Assembly: GCA_947259295.1 (NCBI GenBank)
Contig: CAMYMG010000090.1
Location: 1-33,534, forward strand
Source of the DNA: an uncultured Rhizobiaceae bacterium
GTDB taxonomy: Bacteria > Pseudomonadota > Alphaproteobacteria > Rhizobiales > Rhizobiaceae
Reading direction: 5' to 3'
Length of the DNA stretch: 33,534 bases
The notes under the pieces are model-generated. The model made no database searches. It was not told where the DNA came from and was given only the letters and a program-made list of their open reading frames with translations. Of the stretch, positions 16,238-26,413 are shown piece by piece. Position numbers and translations under genes: made by a program. Numbering within the stretch: the first letter of the stretch is position 1; the number at the start of each line of letters is the position of its first letter.

Positions 16238-16308
16238 CCAGCGCCTTCCCAAGCACGACGACTTCTGATTTGGGAAACCCGCGCTGGCACGGCTGGCGCG
16301 GGTTTTTC
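16238..16308 (+). terminator. Terminator with overlapping alternative hairpin between rplT and pheS
   Basis: The terminator is AAACCCGCGC (16275-16284) paired with GCGCGGGTTT (16296-16305), followed by T residues to 16307, ending 25 bases before pheS. A competing structure uses CCAGCGC (16238-16244) with GCGCTGG (16281-16287) and TTCCCAA (16246-16252) with TTGGGAA (16270-16276). Its right arm consumes the left arm of the terminator, so the two cannot form together. This is the geometry of an attenuator. Operation as one is inference. Confidence 0.7.
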
Positions 16309-16332
16309 TTTGCCGCAAACTGCTGATTGGTC

Positions 16333-17424
16333 ATGACGATGAGTGACATGGAAAACCTTGAATCCAATCTGATGGCCGACATCGCCGCGGCGTCCGACGA
16401 GCCGGCGATCGAGAACGTACGCATCGCCGCCCTCGGCAAGAAGGGCTCGGTTTCCGAGCTGCTGAAAACGCTTGGCTCGATGTCGCCGGAAGACCGCCAG
16501 GTCAAGGGACCGGCGATCAACGGGCTGAAGAACCGCATCGCCGAGGCGCTCGCTGCCCGCAAGGATGAGCTCAAGGACGCCGCGACCACCGCCAGGCTCG
16601 CCGCCGAGAAGCTCGACGTCACGCTGCCGGTGCGTCAGTCGCCGGCCGAGCGTGGCCGCATCCACCCGATCAGCCAGGTCATCGACGAGATTGCCGCGAT
16701 CTTCGGTGACATGGGCTTCTCCATCGCCGAGGGCCCGGACGTCGAGACCGACCACTACAATTTCACCGCGCTGAATTTCCCCGAGGGACATCCGGCGCGC
16801 GAGATGCACGACACCTTCTTCTTCCCGCCGGGCAAGGACGGCACGCGCAAGCTGCTGCGTACGCACACCTCGCCGGTTCAGATCCGCACCATGGAGACGC
16901 AGCAGCCGCCGATCCGCATCGTCATTCCGGGCAAGACCTACCGCCAGGATTCCGACGCCACCCACTCGCCGATGTTCCACCAGGTCGAGGGGCTGGTGAT
17001 CGACAAAACGGCGAACATCGCCAACATGCGCTGGGTGCTGGAAGAATTCTGCAAGGCCTTCTTCGAGGTGCCGCAGCTCAACATGCGGTTCCGTCCGAGC
17101 TTCTTCCCCTTCACCGAGCCGAGCCTCGAGGTCGACATCCAGTGCGACCGCTCGCGGCCGGGCGAAGTGCGTTTCGGCGAAGGCAACGACTGGATGGAAA
17201 TCCTGGGCTGCGGCATGGTGCACCCGAACGTGCTGCGCTTTGCCGGCCTCGACCCGGACGAGTACCAGGGCTTTGCCTGGGGCATGGGCATCGACCGCAT
17301 CGCCATGCTGAAATACGGCATGCCGGATCTTCGCGCCTTCTTCGACGCCGACGTGCGTTGGTTGAGCCACTACGGTTTCCGCCCGCTCGACATGCCGACG
17401 CTGTTCGGGGGTCTGAGCCAGTGA
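16333..17424 (+). CDS. pheS: Phenylalanyl-tRNA synthetase alpha subunit
   Basis: A 363-residue class II aminoacyl-tRNA synthetase subunit that, with PheT, charges tRNA-Phe. The N-terminal coiled-coil region (about 5-95) precedes the catalytic core. Motif 2 is at [22 protein letters not shown], motif 3 at [17 protein letters not shown], and the substrate-binding segments [16 protein letters not shown] and [11 protein letters not shown] are present. The start is uncertain: ATGs lie at 16333, 16339 and 16348, none with a clear ribosome binding site. The last codons overlap the GTG of a GFA-family gene (GTGA at 17421-17424), which itself overlaps pheT. A hairpin pair upstream may regulate it. Confidence 0.97.
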   Translation: MTMSDMENLESNLMADIAAASDEPAIENVRIAALGKKGSVSELLKTLGSMSPEDRQVKGPAINGLKNRIAEALAARKDELKDAATTARLAAEKLDVTLPVRQSPAERGRIHPISQVIDEIAAIFGDMGFSIAEGPDVETDHYNFTALNFPEGHPAREMHDTFFFPPGKDGTRKLLRTHTSPVQIRTMETQQPPIRIVIPGKTYRQDSDATHSPMFHQVEGLVIDKTANIANMRWVLEEFCKAFFEVPQLNMRFRPSFFPFTEPSLEVDIQCDRSRPGEVRFGEGNDWMEILGCGMVHPNVLRFAGLDPDEYQGFAWGMGIDRIAMLKYGMPDLRAFFDADVRWLSHYGFRPLDMPTLFGGLSQ

Positions 17425-17858
17425 CTACCCCCCACACCGGCGGCTGCCGTTGCGGCGCGGTCCGGTTCGAGGCTGCGGCCGAGCCGGTGCATGTCAGCTA
17501 TTGCCATTGCGCCGACTGCCGCGCGGCAACCGGTGCGCCCGTCTCGGCCTTCGTCGGCTTTCCGATCGGCGAGGTGTCGTTTTCCGGCGCGGCGCCGAAA
17601 AGCTTCGTCAACGGACCGGTGACGCGCAGCTTCTGCGCCGCCTGCGGTTCACCGATCGCTTACGTCGACGACCGCATCGGCGAGGCCGTATACTTCATGC
17701 TCGGCGCCATGGATGCGCCGCAGGACTACAAGCCGACGCTGCATGCCTATGTGCGCGAGCAGCTGCCCTATCTGCACATGCCCGACGGGCTGCCGCGCCA
17801 TCTCTGGAGCAGCGTCGCCCGGCCCGAAGACCCGACAGCTGACGGAACGCCATCATGA
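17421..17858 (+). CDS. GFA (CENP-V-like) family zinc protein between pheS and pheT
   Basis: A 145-residue protein of the GFA/CENP-V family, a zinc-binding fold named for glutathione-dependent formaldehyde-activating enzyme. The cysteine pattern is complete: C9-x-C11 in [11 protein letters not shown]28-x-C30-xx-C33 in [14 protein letters not shown], and C72-xx-C75 in FCAACGSP. Most members have no proven activity, so the family name should not be read as function. The start is GTG 17421-17423, overlapping the pheS TGA (GTGA). Its stop overlaps the pheT ATG (ATGA at 17855-17858). It is thus translationally locked inside the pheST operon, and pheT expression probably depends on its translation. 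Confidence 0.92.
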   Translation: MTTPHTGGCRCGAVRFEAAAEPVHVSYCHCADCRAATGAPVSAFVGFPIGEVSFSGAAPKSFVNGPVTRSFCAACGSPIAYVDDRIGEAVYFMLGAMDAPQDYKPTLHAYVREQLPYLHMPDGLPRHLWSSVARPEDPTADGTPS

Positions 17859-20272
17859 AATTCACCCTCTCCTGGCTAAAGGATCATCTCGAAACCGACG
17901 CCTCGCTCGACGAGATCGTCGAGCGTCTCACCTCGATCGGCCTCGAGGTGGAATCGGTGGACGACAAGGCGGGCCTGAAGCCCTTCGTCATCGCCAAAGT
18001 GCTGACCGCCGTGCAGCATCCCGACGCCGACCGGCTGCGCGTCCTGACCGTCGATACCGGCGATGGCCGCCCGCCGGTGCAGGTCGTCTGCGGCGCGCCC
18101 AATGCGCGCGCCGGCCTGATCGGCGCCTTCGCGGCACCCGGCACCTATGTCCCCGGCATCGACGTGACGCTTGCCGTCGGCAAGATCCGCGGCGTCGAGA
18201 GCCACGGCATGATGTGCTCGGAGCGCGAGCTCGAACTGTCCGACGAGCATGACGGCATCATCGACCTGCCCGAAGACGCGCCGGTCGGCACCAGCTATGC
18301 AAGCTATGCGAAGCTCGACGACCCGGTCATCGACATCAACCTGACGCCGAACCGCCCCGACGCCACCGGCGTGCACGGCATCGCGCGCGACCTAGCCGCC
18401 TCCGGCATGGGCAGGCTGAAGACGCCGGCCATCGAGCCGGTATCGGGCAAGGGCGAGACGCCGGTCAAGGTCAGGCTGGACTTCGGCGACACCGAACCGC
18501 TCTGCCACGGTTTCGCGCTGCGCCTCGTCAAAGGCGTGAAGAATGCGGCGTCGCCGAAATGGCTGCAGCAGCGTCTCATCGCCATCGGCCTGCGCCCCAT
18601 CAACGCGCTGGTCGACATCACCAACTACATCACCTTCGACCGCGGCCGCCCCCTGCACGTCTTCGACGCCGCCAAGGTGAAGGGCGATCTCGTCGTGCGC
18701 CGGGCGCGCGACGGCGAGAAGATCCTGGCGCTCGACGGCCGCGAGTATGCGCTGACGCCGGAAATGTGCGTCATCGCCGACGACAACGGCCTCGAATCCA
18801 TCGCCGGCGTGATGGGTGGCGAGCATTCCGGCTGCGACGAGTCGACCACCGACGTGCTGATCGAGTCGGCCCTTTGGGAGCCGCTCAACATCGCCCGCAC
18901 CGGCCGTACGCTCGGCATCATCACCGATGCGCGCTACCGTTTCGAGCGCGGCGTCGATCCGGAATTCATGGTGCCGGGCCTCGAACTCGCGACCCGGATG
19001 GTACTCGATTTCTGCGGCGGCGAGCCGTGCGAAACCGAAGTCGTCGGCTATGCCGGCCACACGCCGAAGACGGTTTCCTTCCCGGTCTCGGAAGTGAAGC
19101 GGCTGACCGGTCTCGACGTGCCCAAGGCCGACAGCCTCGACATCCTGACCCGCCTCGGCTTCGACCCGCATGGTTCGGGCGATGTGGTCGATGTCTCCGT
19201 GCCGTCCTGGCGCCCCGACGTCGAAGGCAATGCCGACCTCGTCGAGGAGGTGATGCGCATCCACGGCGTCGACAAGATCGCCCCGGCGCCGCTTTCCAGC
19301 CATGACGCCGTGAACGGCAAGATCCTGACCACGCTGCAGATCCGCACCCGCGCGGCCAAGCGGGCGCTTGCAGTGCGCGGCATGATGGAGGCCGTCACCT
19401 GGTCGTTCATCCCGGCCGCCCATGCCGAGCTCTTCGGCGGCGGCAAGCCGGAACTCCGCCTCGACAACCCGATCGCCGCCGAAATGTCCGACATGCGGCC
19501 CTCGCTGCTGCCCGGCCTCGTCGCCGCCGCGCAGCGCAATGCCGACAAGGGCATCGGCGATGTCGCGCTGTTCGAAGTGTCCGGCACCTATGAGGGCGAT
19601 AGGCCGGAAGAGCAGCGCCGCGTCGCCGCTGGCGTTCGCCGCGGTACGGCGGGCCTCGAAGGCTCGGGCCGCAACTGGGCGGGCAATGCAAAAAATGTCG
19701 GCGTCTTCGACGCCAAGGCCGACGCATTCGCCGCGCTAGAGGCCTGCGGCGCGCCGGTCGCCAATCTGCAGGTCGAGGCAAGCGGCCCGTCCTGGTATCA
19801 CCCCGGCCGCTGCGGCACGATCAAGCTCGGGCCGAAGGTCGTGCTCGGCCATTTCGGCGAATTCCATCCCAAGGCGCTCGAAGTGCTCGACGCGTCGGGC
19901 GCGCTCTGCGGCTTCGAGATCTTCATCGACGCGGTGCCGGAGCCCAAGGCCAAGGCGACGCGCACCAAGCCGAGGCTCGACCTGTCGGCCTTCCAGATGG
20001 TGCGCCGCGACTTCGCCTTCGTCGTCGACAAGCAAGTCGAGGCGGGCAGCCTGAGCAAGGCGGCGCTCGCCGCCGACCGCAAGCTGATTTCCGGGGTCAA
20101 TGTCTTCGACGTCTTCGAGGGTGCGTCGATTGGCGAGGGCAAGAAGTCGATCGCCATCGAAGTATCGATCCAGCCGATGGAAAAGACGCTGACCGACGAG
20201 GACTTCGAGGCGCTCGCCGGCAAGATCGTCGACAACGTCAAGAAGCAGACCGGCGGGGTGCTCAGGGGCTGA
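17855..20272 (+). CDS. pheT: Phenylalanyl-tRNA synthetase beta subunit
   Basis: An 805-residue PheT. The order is standard: an N-terminal EMAP-like tRNA-binding domain (about 38-150, with [21 protein letters not shown] and VCGAPNAR), the B3/B4 editing domain (about 210-385), and B5 (about 400-475, with [10 protein letters not shown] and [21 protein letters not shown]). An inactive class II-like core and the C-terminal ferredoxin-like anticodon-binding domain (about 710-805, [16 protein letters not shown]) complete it. The ATG at 17855 overlaps the GFA gene stop. It converges with the aldo/keto reductase gene, 17 bases away. Confidence 0.98.
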   Translation: MKFTLSWLKDHLETDASLDEIVERLTSIGLEVESVDDKAGLKPFVIAKVLTAVQHPDADRLRVLTVDTGDGRPPVQVVCGAPNARAGLIGAFAAPGTYVPGIDVTLAVGKIRGVESHGMMCSERELELSDEHDGIIDLPEDAPVGTSYASYAKLDDPVIDINLTPNRPDATGVHGIARDLAASGMGRLKTPAIEPVSGKGETPVKVRLDFGDTEPLCHGFALRLVKGVKNAASPKWLQQRLIAIGLRPINALVDITNYITFDRGRPLHVFDAAKVKGDLVVRRARDGEKILALDGREYALTPEMCVIADDNGLESIAGVMGGEHSGCDESTTDVLIESALWEPLNIARTGRTLGIITDARYRFERGVDPEFMVPGLELATRMVLDFCGGEPCETEVVGYAGHTPKTVSFPVSEVKRLTGLDVPKADSLDILTRLGFDPHGSGDVVDVSVPSWRPDVEGNADLVEEVMRIHGVDKIAPAPLSSHDAVNGKILTTLQIRTRAAKRALAVRGMMEAVTWSFIPAAHAELFGGGKPELRLDNPIAAEMSDMRPSLLPGLVAAAQRNADKGIGDVALFEVSGTYEGDRPEEQRRVAAGVRRGTAGLEGSGRNWAGNAKNVGVFDAKADAFAALEACGAPVANLQVEASGPSWYHPGRCGTIKLGPKVVLGHFGEFHPKALEVLDASGALCGFEIFIDAVPEPKAKATRTKPRLDLSAFQMVRRDFAFVVDKQVEAGSLSKAALAADRKLISGVNVFDVFEGASIGEGKKSIAIEVSIQPMEKTLTDEDFEALAGKIVDNVKKQTGGVLRG

Positions 20273-20289
20273 CGCCGCCGGTCTACACC

Positions 20290-21285
<996 letters not shown>

Positions 21286-21426
21286 GAGTGGATCTCCTTC
21301 GACTTCAATCTAGGTCTCCGATGCCGCATCGCACAGGGGTTGTCTGGCTCCAACTTGGCACCGCCAGCTTTTTAGGGCAAAGCTGCGCCCCTGCGCGAAT
21401 TCAATTGCATGAAAAGGGAGAAGACC

Positions 21427-22413
21427 ATGTTCCGTTGGGGCGTATTGTCGACCGCAAAGATCGGCCGCGAGCACCTGCTGCCGGCAATTGCCGATGCCGA
21501 TAATGGCGTGCTGACGGCGGTCGCCAGCCGCGACAAGTCGCGGGCGCGGGCACTTGCCGACCGCTTCGGCGCCGAGCATGCCTTCGGCTCCTATGACGAA
21601 CTTCTGGCGTCAGACACGGTCGACGGCGTCTATATCCCGCTGCCGACCTCGCAGCATGTCGAGTGGGCGACGAAGGCTGCCGAGGCGGGCAAGCATGTGC
21701 TGGTCGAAAAGCCGCTGGCGCTCGACGCCAAGGACATCCTGCCGCTGATCGAGCTGCGCGACCGCAAGGAGGTGCTGATCTGCGAGGCCTTCATGGTCAT
21801 CTACCATCCGCAGTGGATCAAGGTGCGCGAGCTGATTGCCTCCGGCGCCATCGGCACGCTGAAGCATGTGCAGGGCGCATTCACCTATCACAATGTCGAT
21901 CCCGCCAACATGCGCAACGTGCTGGAGCTGGGCGGCGGGGCGCTGCCCGACATCGGTGTCTATCCGACCGTCTCGACCCGCTTCTCGACCGGCAAGGAAC
22001 CCATCCGCGTCCAGGCGACGGTCGAGCGCGACCCGACGTTCAAGACCGACACCTATTCCTCGATCCGCGCCGATTTCGGAGGCTTCGAACTTTCCTTCTA
22101 TCTGTCCACCCAGATGGCCGCGCGGCAGCTGATGGTGTTCCACGGGGACAAGGGATTCATCGAGGTTCATTCGCCGTTCAATGCGGGGCTCTACGACCAT
22201 CACCGCGTCGAACTGCACAATCAAAGCCATACCGAGGCGACCGTGTTCCGCTTTCCCGGGACCCAGCAATACCGGCTCGAAGTCGAGACCTTTGCCCGCG
22301 CCGCCCAGGGCGGCGAGGAGGAAGTCTTCACGCTGGAGAACTCGGTGAAGAACCAGAAGGTCATCGACGCCATCTTCCGCGCCGGCGAAAGCGGCGACTG
22401 GGAGAAGGTTTGA
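21427..22413 (+). CDS. Gfo/Idh/MocA-family oxidoreductase
   Basis: A 328-residue NAD(P)-dependent dehydrogenase. The N-terminal Rossmann domain (about 1-120) carries [18 protein letters not shown] and the family motif VEKPLALD (Glu94-Lys95-Pro96). The C-terminal alpha/beta domain (GFFxx-type fold, about 125-328) contains [16 protein letters not shown], which supplies the conserved aspartate and nearby catalytic residues. Close relatives include sugar and trans-dihydrodiol dehydrogenases. The substrate cannot be assigned. The ATG at 21427 is preferred to the upstream ATG at 21409 because AGGGAG at 21415-21420 lies six bases before it. It is divergent from the aldo/keto reductase gene. Confidence 0.92.
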   Translation: MFRWGVLSTAKIGREHLLPAIADADNGVLTAVASRDKSRARALADRFGAEHAFGSYDELLASDTVDGVYIPLPTSQHVEWATKAAEAGKHVLVEKPLALDAKDILPLIELRDRKEVLICEAFMVIYHPQWIKVRELIASGAIGTLKHVQGAFTYHNVDPANMRNVLELGGGALPDIGVYPTVSTRFSTGKEPIRVQATVERDPTFKTDTYSSIRADFGGFELSFYLSTQMAARQLMVFHGDKGFIEVHSPFNAGLYDHHRVELHNQSHTEATVFRFPGTQQYRLEVETFARAAQGGEEEVFTLENSVKNQKVIDAIFRAGESGDWEKV

Positions 22414-22468
22414 GCGCAACGGTTTAACGACCGGCCAATCCTTTCTGGCAGCTTCTCGACGAATAAAT

Positions 22469-22497
22469 GTCCCGCCCGGTCGCCGTGCCGGCGGGAC
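22469..22497. other. GC-rich stem-loop downstream of the Gfo/Idh/MocA gene
   Basis: GTCCCGCCCGG (22469-22479) pairs with CCGGCGGGAC (22488-22497) with one bulged base. No T run follows on either strand, so it is at best a weak or Rho-assisted terminator for the upstream gene. Confidence 0.35.
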
Positions 22498-22518
22498 GAG
22501 GCTGACTCAAAAGAGCCC

Positions 22519-22559
22519 TCGACACGTTGCATAGCGAGTTATATAAATGTGCATGTAAC
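22519..22559 (+). promoter_or_regulatory. marR promoter with overlapping imperfect palindrome
   Basis: TCGACA (22519-22524) and TATAAA (22542-22547) are 17 bases apart, a good sigma-70 promoter. An imperfect 22-base inverted repeat, outer arms GTTA and TAAC, spans 22538-22559 and covers the -10 box. That is where an autoregulating MarR protein would be expected to bind. Operator function is inferred from position. Confidence 0.45.
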
Positions 22560-22574
22560 TGGCTGGAGCGCACA

Positions 22575-23066
22575 ATGGTCGAGGATGTCGTGAAGTCGCT
22601 GGGGTTTCTCTGCCTCGGTACGCGGATGAAACGCATCGGCGAGAAGCTCCAGGCCGACACGCAGAAGATCATCGACGAGTTCGACATCCCTCTTCAGGCC
22701 GGGCAGTACCCTCTGCTCGGCGCCGTCGACCGGCTCGGGCCGCTCACCGTTGGCGATCTCGCCGAGGCGATCGGCATCACGCAGCCGGGCGCGACGCGTG
22801 CGGCAGCCCATCTCGTCAAGGCTGGCTTGCTCGAGGTGCGGTCGAGTTCCGACGACCAGCGCATGCGCATCCTGTCGCTGACGGCCAACGGCCAGAAGAT
22901 GGTCGACGATGCCAAGCGCGATGTCTGGCCGCGCGTCGAAGCGGCCGTCGCCGATCTATGCGGCGAGCTTTCCGGTCCGCTGCTCGATCAGCTTTCAGGT
23001 ATCGAGGACGGTCTCGCCGAAGCATCGCTGCTCAAACGCTCCGACAGGAAGCGGAGTGGGCCATGA
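22575..23066 (+). CDS. MarR-family transcriptional regulator
   Basis: A 163-residue MarR-type regulator. The winged helix-turn-helix is at about residues 50-115 (GPLTVGDLAEAIGITQPGATRAAAHLVKAGLLEVRSSSDDQRMRILSLTANG), flanked by helices for dimerisation. These proteins usually repress their own operon and release DNA on binding a small ligand or on oxidation. The ATG at 22575 has CTGGAG at 22563-22568 six bases upstream; an earlier in-frame TTG is inside the promoter. Its stop overlaps the start of the GNAT gene (ATGA at 23063-23066), so the pair is one operon. An imperfect palindrome over the -10 suggests autoregulation. Confidence 0.92.
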   Translation: MVEDVVKSLGFLCLGTRMKRIGEKLQADTQKIIDEFDIPLQAGQYPLLGAVDRLGPLTVGDLAEAIGITQPGATRAAAHLVKAGLLEVRSSSDDQRMRILSLTANGQKMVDDAKRDVWPRVEAAVADLCGELSGPLLDQLSGIEDGLAEASLLKRSDRKRSGP

Positions 23067-23746
23067 GCCATGTCCTCGACCGCCCGATTTGGAGCGCGCT
23101 CACCGGCCGTCACGAAGCGCTGTCGCTCGGCAACGCTCTGGCGAGACGCTTCGCCCCGTCCATCCACCCGTTTGCCGCTACCCGCGACGCCGGCCGCGAA
23201 TGCCTTGCCGCGCTGGCCGGCATCACCCGGCCGGGCGAGACCTTGCTCATGCTGCAACGTGACGAAATCCCGCTGCCGCCGGGCTTCGTCCTGACCACCG
23301 AAGCCGCCGGGGTGCAAATGGTGGCGAGCGGCGCCCTGGAGAGAATCGAGGACGATCGCATCGAACGGCTCGACGAAGCCGACGCCGCCGAGATGCTGGA
23401 CCTGGCGACCCTGACCAAGCCCGGACCCTTCACGCTGAAGGCGCAGGCGCTTGGCGAATTCTGGGGCGTGCGGGAAAACGGCCGGCTGATTGCGATGGCG
23501 GGCGAGCGGCTGAAGCAGGAGGGGCTCGCCGAAGTCAGCGGCGTGTGCACCCACCCCGATGCACGCGGGCAGGGCTGGGGCAAGCGGTTGACCCTTTTCG
23601 TCGCGGGCAGGATTGCGGACAGGGGCGAGCAGCCCTTCCTCCACACCTATGCCGGCAATGCGACGGCGATTGCCCTCTACGAGAGGATCGGCTTTCGCCT
23701 GCGCAGCAGGATGAACGTGGCAGCTTTGACGCGCCTCGACGATTGA
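23063..23746 (+). CDS. GNAT-family N-acetyltransferase (FR47-like)
   Basis: A 227-residue acetyltransferase. The C-terminal half is an FR47-like GNAT domain. The acetyl-CoA pyrophosphate-binding loop is PDARGQGWGKRL at about 165-176, preceded by AEVSGVCT on the central strand. It is followed by THTYAGN-type residues and the family end motif ALYERIGFRLRSRM. The N-terminal 90 residues are less conserved. The acceptor is unknown; it could be a small molecule or a protein. The ATG at 23063 overlaps the marR stop, so expression is tied to MarR. In such pairs the enzyme often inactivates the compound sensed by the repressor, but nothing here identifies one. Confidence 0.88.
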   Translation: MSHVLDRPIWSALTGRHEALSLGNALARRFAPSIHPFAATRDAGRECLAALAGITRPGETLLMLQRDEIPLPPGFVLTTEAAGVQMVASGALERIEDDRIERLDEADAAEMLDLATLTKPGPFTLKAQALGEFWGVRENGRLIAMAGERLKQEGLAEVSGVCTHPDARGQGWGKRLTLFVAGRIADRGEQPFLHTYAGNATAIALYERIGFRLRSRMNVAALTRLDD

Positions 23747-23772
23747 AGGGGATGAACCGCGCCGGCCTGCGG

Positions 23773-24138
23773 CTAGGCGAGCATGTCGTGGATCGTTTCG
23801 GCCAGCTGTTCGGGCATATAGGGCTTCGGCATGAACACGCCGCCCTGCGGGATTGCGTCCGCTCCGGGATTGCGCTTGCCCGATGTGACGATGATCTTGA
23901 CCGGCGGCCAGCGGTCTCTGACCGCGGCGGAAAGGCGCAAGCCGTCCATAGAGCCAGGCATGTCGATATCGGTGAACATGATGTCGATCGACGGCCGCTC
24001 TTCGAGCCGCCCGATCGCCTCGTCGGCATTGCGTGCCTCGTAGACGGTGAACCCCGCATCCCGCAGTTCATCGGCAATGGTAAACAGCAGTAGTGCCTCG
24101 TCTTCGACAACAAGCACGATCTTGGCTTTATCCGTCAC
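23773..24138 (-). CDS. Single-domain response regulator (receiver only)
   Basis: A 121-residue CheY-like receiver with no output domain. The acidic pair Glu12-Asp13 (VVEDE), the phosphoacceptor Asp57 (MFTDIDMPG), the Ser in VTSG and Lys104 in FMPKPY are all present, so it should be phosphorylatable. It starts at GTG 24136-24138 inside the end of the sensor kinase gene, overlapping by 11 bases. The kinase upstream is therefore its probable partner. Stand-alone receivers of this type commonly act as phosphate shuttles or sinks for HWE/HisKA2 kinases in rhizobia. The downstream target is not visible here. Confidence 0.92.
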   Translation of the reverse strand: MTDKAKIVLVVEDEALLLFTIADELRDAGFTVYEARNADEAIGRLEERPSIDIMFTDIDMPGSMDGLRLSAAVRDRWPPVKIIVTSGKRNPGADAIPQGGVFMPKPYMPEQLAETIHDMLA

Positions 24139-26413
24139 TCTGCGGCCCTTGTCTTTCCTTGACGCCTGAAAGGTCCGGACTGGGACTCGGGGCTGTCAGC
24201 ACACACTCAACGCCGTCCGGATCATATTCGATCCGTACCGAACCATTGAAATCGGCACCGAAGACGCGTTCGATGAGAAAACTGCCGAAGCCGCGGCGCT
24301 CCGGCGGCGTGACGCCCGGTCCGCCGCGCTCCAGCCAGCGCCAGGTCAGCATGTCCCGGGTCTCGCCCGGCTCGATCATCCATTCGATCGTCACCCTGCC
24401 CTCGGGCACCGACAGCGCACCATATTTCAGCGCATTGGTGCCGAGTTCGTTGACCGCCAGCGCCAGCGACAGCGCCATCTTCGGATTGATTGCCAACGAC
24501 GGTCCGGAGATGGTGATCTGCTCGGTCGGGAAAACGGCGGTCGAATTCTCGACGACCTCATTGAGCGGTGCGCCGGTCCAGCTGGCGTTGTTCAGGATGT
24601 CGTGGGCGTTGGCGAGCGCCCGCAGCCTTTCGTTGAAGGTGTTGCGGGCGGTATCGATGTCGGTGTTGCGCAGCGTCTGCGAGGCGATGGCCGACACCAT
24701 CGCCAGGATGTTCTTGATGCGGTGCTCGAGTTCGTGGGTCAGCATCTTCTGCCGCGCCTGCGCCTCGCGTCGCTCGGTGATGTCCTGCATGACGCCGAAC
24801 ATCTTGATCGGTCGCCCGGCCTCGTCGTGGACGAAGTCGATGTTGCGGGACAGCCAGCGGATCTCGCCGGTGTCGGGGCGCCGGACGCGATATTCGACAT
24901 TCGGGTTGGCGGTGCCCTTTCGCCTGGTCTCCTGCGTGGAGCGCACATCCTTGTCTTCCGGCAGCACGATGTTTTCGAGCACGCTGATGTGCACGCTGTC
25001 TCGCGGCGACAGGCCCCAAAGGTCCCAGAACCCTTCCGAGCCGATCACCATGCCGCTGGCAATGTCGAGTTCCAGCGCCGCGATCCCGGCAGCGTTCTGC
25101 GACAACTGCAGGCGGCGTTCGCTTTCGTGCAGCGCCTGGGCCGCCTGCTTCTGGTCGTCGATATCGGTGTTGGTGCCGATCCATTTCGTCACCGTGCCCA
25201 TCGCATCGCGGATCGGCACGGCGCGTGCCAGGTGCCAGCGATAGCTGCCGTCATGACGCCGCAGCCTGAATTCCGTCTCGTAGGGAATCTCCGACGCCAG
25301 CGCCGCCTGCCACTTCTGGGCTGCGTCGACCGCATCGTCGGGATGCACGATCTCCGCCCAGCCTTGACCGTCGAGTTCGCCCGCGGCGGCGCCGGAAAAG
25401 TCGTAGACTTGGGGGTTGAACCAGTCGAGATAACCGTCGGCCCGCGAGGTCCAGACGTGGTTGGGCATCGCCTCTGCAAGGCTGCGGAACTGGGCCTCGC
25501 TGCGTCTCAGCGCCTCTTCCGCCACCAGCCGGTCGGTCACGTCGATACCCTGCGCGAAAATCCCGACGACGCTGCCGTCGGCGCCGCGCACCGGTTGATA
25601 GATGAGATCCAAAAAGCGCTCCTGCTTGGGCGCCCCCGGTTCGCGCTGCAGGAAGGCCTTGAGCGACGTGCCGACGAACGGTTCTCCGCTCTGGTAGACC
25701 TGGTCGAGCAGCTCGAAGAAACCCTGGCCCTGAACTTCCGGCAGCGCCTGGCGCACCGGCAGGCCGAGCACGTCGCGATGGCCGACCAGCTGCCGGTAGG
25801 CGGCATTGGTCAGCTCGAAGACGTGATCCGGTCCGGTCATGATGGCGATGAATCCGGGCGCCTGCTCGAACATCTGACGTTGGCGCTCGCGTTCGCCGGC
25901 CTGCCAGGTTTCCGCTGCCACCTTGGCCGTCGTTTCGACGACGATGGCCATGACGCCGGCAGGCTCGCCGCTTTCGTCTAGGATGGGGGAGTAATCGAGG
26001 TTCATCCATACCGGCTCGGGCTGCCCCGACCGGTAGAGCGTCAGTTTCTGGTCGCGGTAGGCGAGCGTCCCGCCGCGCAGCACCACCTTCATGACATTGT
26101 CGTTGAAATCGGCGACCTCGGGCCAGCCCTCTCTTACATTCGAGCCCAGCAGCTTCGGGTGCCGGCCGCCCGCAAACACCGAATAGGCGTCATTATAGAT
26201 CATCACCCCGTCGGGTCCCCACAGCATCACGATGGGCACCTGGGAGCGCAGGACCAGCGACACGGATGTCTTGAGGCTCTGCGGCCATTCCTCGATGCGG
26301 CCAAGCGGGGTCGCGGCCCAGTCGAACGCCGCGATCAGCCGGCCGGTCTCGCCGCCACCGGACAGGAACTTGAAGGCAGGGTCTTGATGCATATGTGAGC
26401 CGTCGGCAGCCAT
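24128..26413 (-). CDS. HWE-type sensor histidine kinase with four PAS domains
   Basis: A 761-residue kinase with no membrane segment apparent, so probably cytoplasmic. Four PAS-type sensor domains run in tandem, at about 40-165, 175-300, 305-430 and 435-555. The third and fourth carry PAC-like endings (TDIDDQKQAA, MQDITERREA). The catalytic part has the HWE/HisKA2 phosphoacceptor His564 in LTHELEHRIKN, an N-box ALAVNELGTNALKYG at about 651-665, and the WRWLE motif (691-695) that gives the HWE class its name. Such kinases often sense light, redox state or ligands through PAS. No chromophore cysteine stands out. It overlaps a stand-alone receiver gene and is divergent from dnaK by 370 bases. 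The start at 26413 lacks a clear ribosome binding site. Confidence 0.92.
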   Translation of the reverse strand: MAADGSHMHQDPAFKFLSGGGETGRLIAAFDWAATPLGRIEEWPQSLKTSVSLVLRSQVPIVMLWGPDGVMIYNDAYSVFAGGRHPKLLGSNVREGWPEVADFNDNVMKVVLRGGTLAYRDQKLTLYRSGQPEPVWMNLDYSPILDESGEPAGVMAIVVETTAKVAAETWQAGERERQRQMFEQAPGFIAIMTGPDHVFELTNAAYRQLVGHRDVLGLPVRQALPEVQGQGFFELLDQVYQSGEPFVGTSLKAFLQREPGAPKQERFLDLIYQPVRGADGSVVGIFAQGIDVTDRLVAEEALRRSEAQFRSLAEAMPNHVWTSRADGYLDWFNPQVYDFSGAAAGELDGQGWAEIVHPDDAVDAAQKWQAALASEIPYETEFRLRRHDGSYRWHLARAVPIRDAMGTVTKWIGTNTDIDDQKQAAQALHESERRLQLSQNAAGIAALELDIASGMVIGSEGFWDLWGLSPRDSVHISVLENIVLPEDKDVRSTQETRRKGTANPNVEYRVRRPDTGEIRWLSRNIDFVHDEAGRPIKMFGVMQDITERREAQARQKMLTHELEHRIKNILAMVSAIASQTLRNTDIDTARNTFNERLRALANAHDILNNASWTGAPLNEVVENSTAVFPTEQITISGPSLAINPKMALSLALAVNELGTNALKYGALSVPEGRVTIEWMIEPGETRDMLTWRWLERGGPGVTPPERRGFGSFLIERVFGADFNGSVRIEYDPDGVECVLTAPSPSPDLSGVKERQGPQSDG

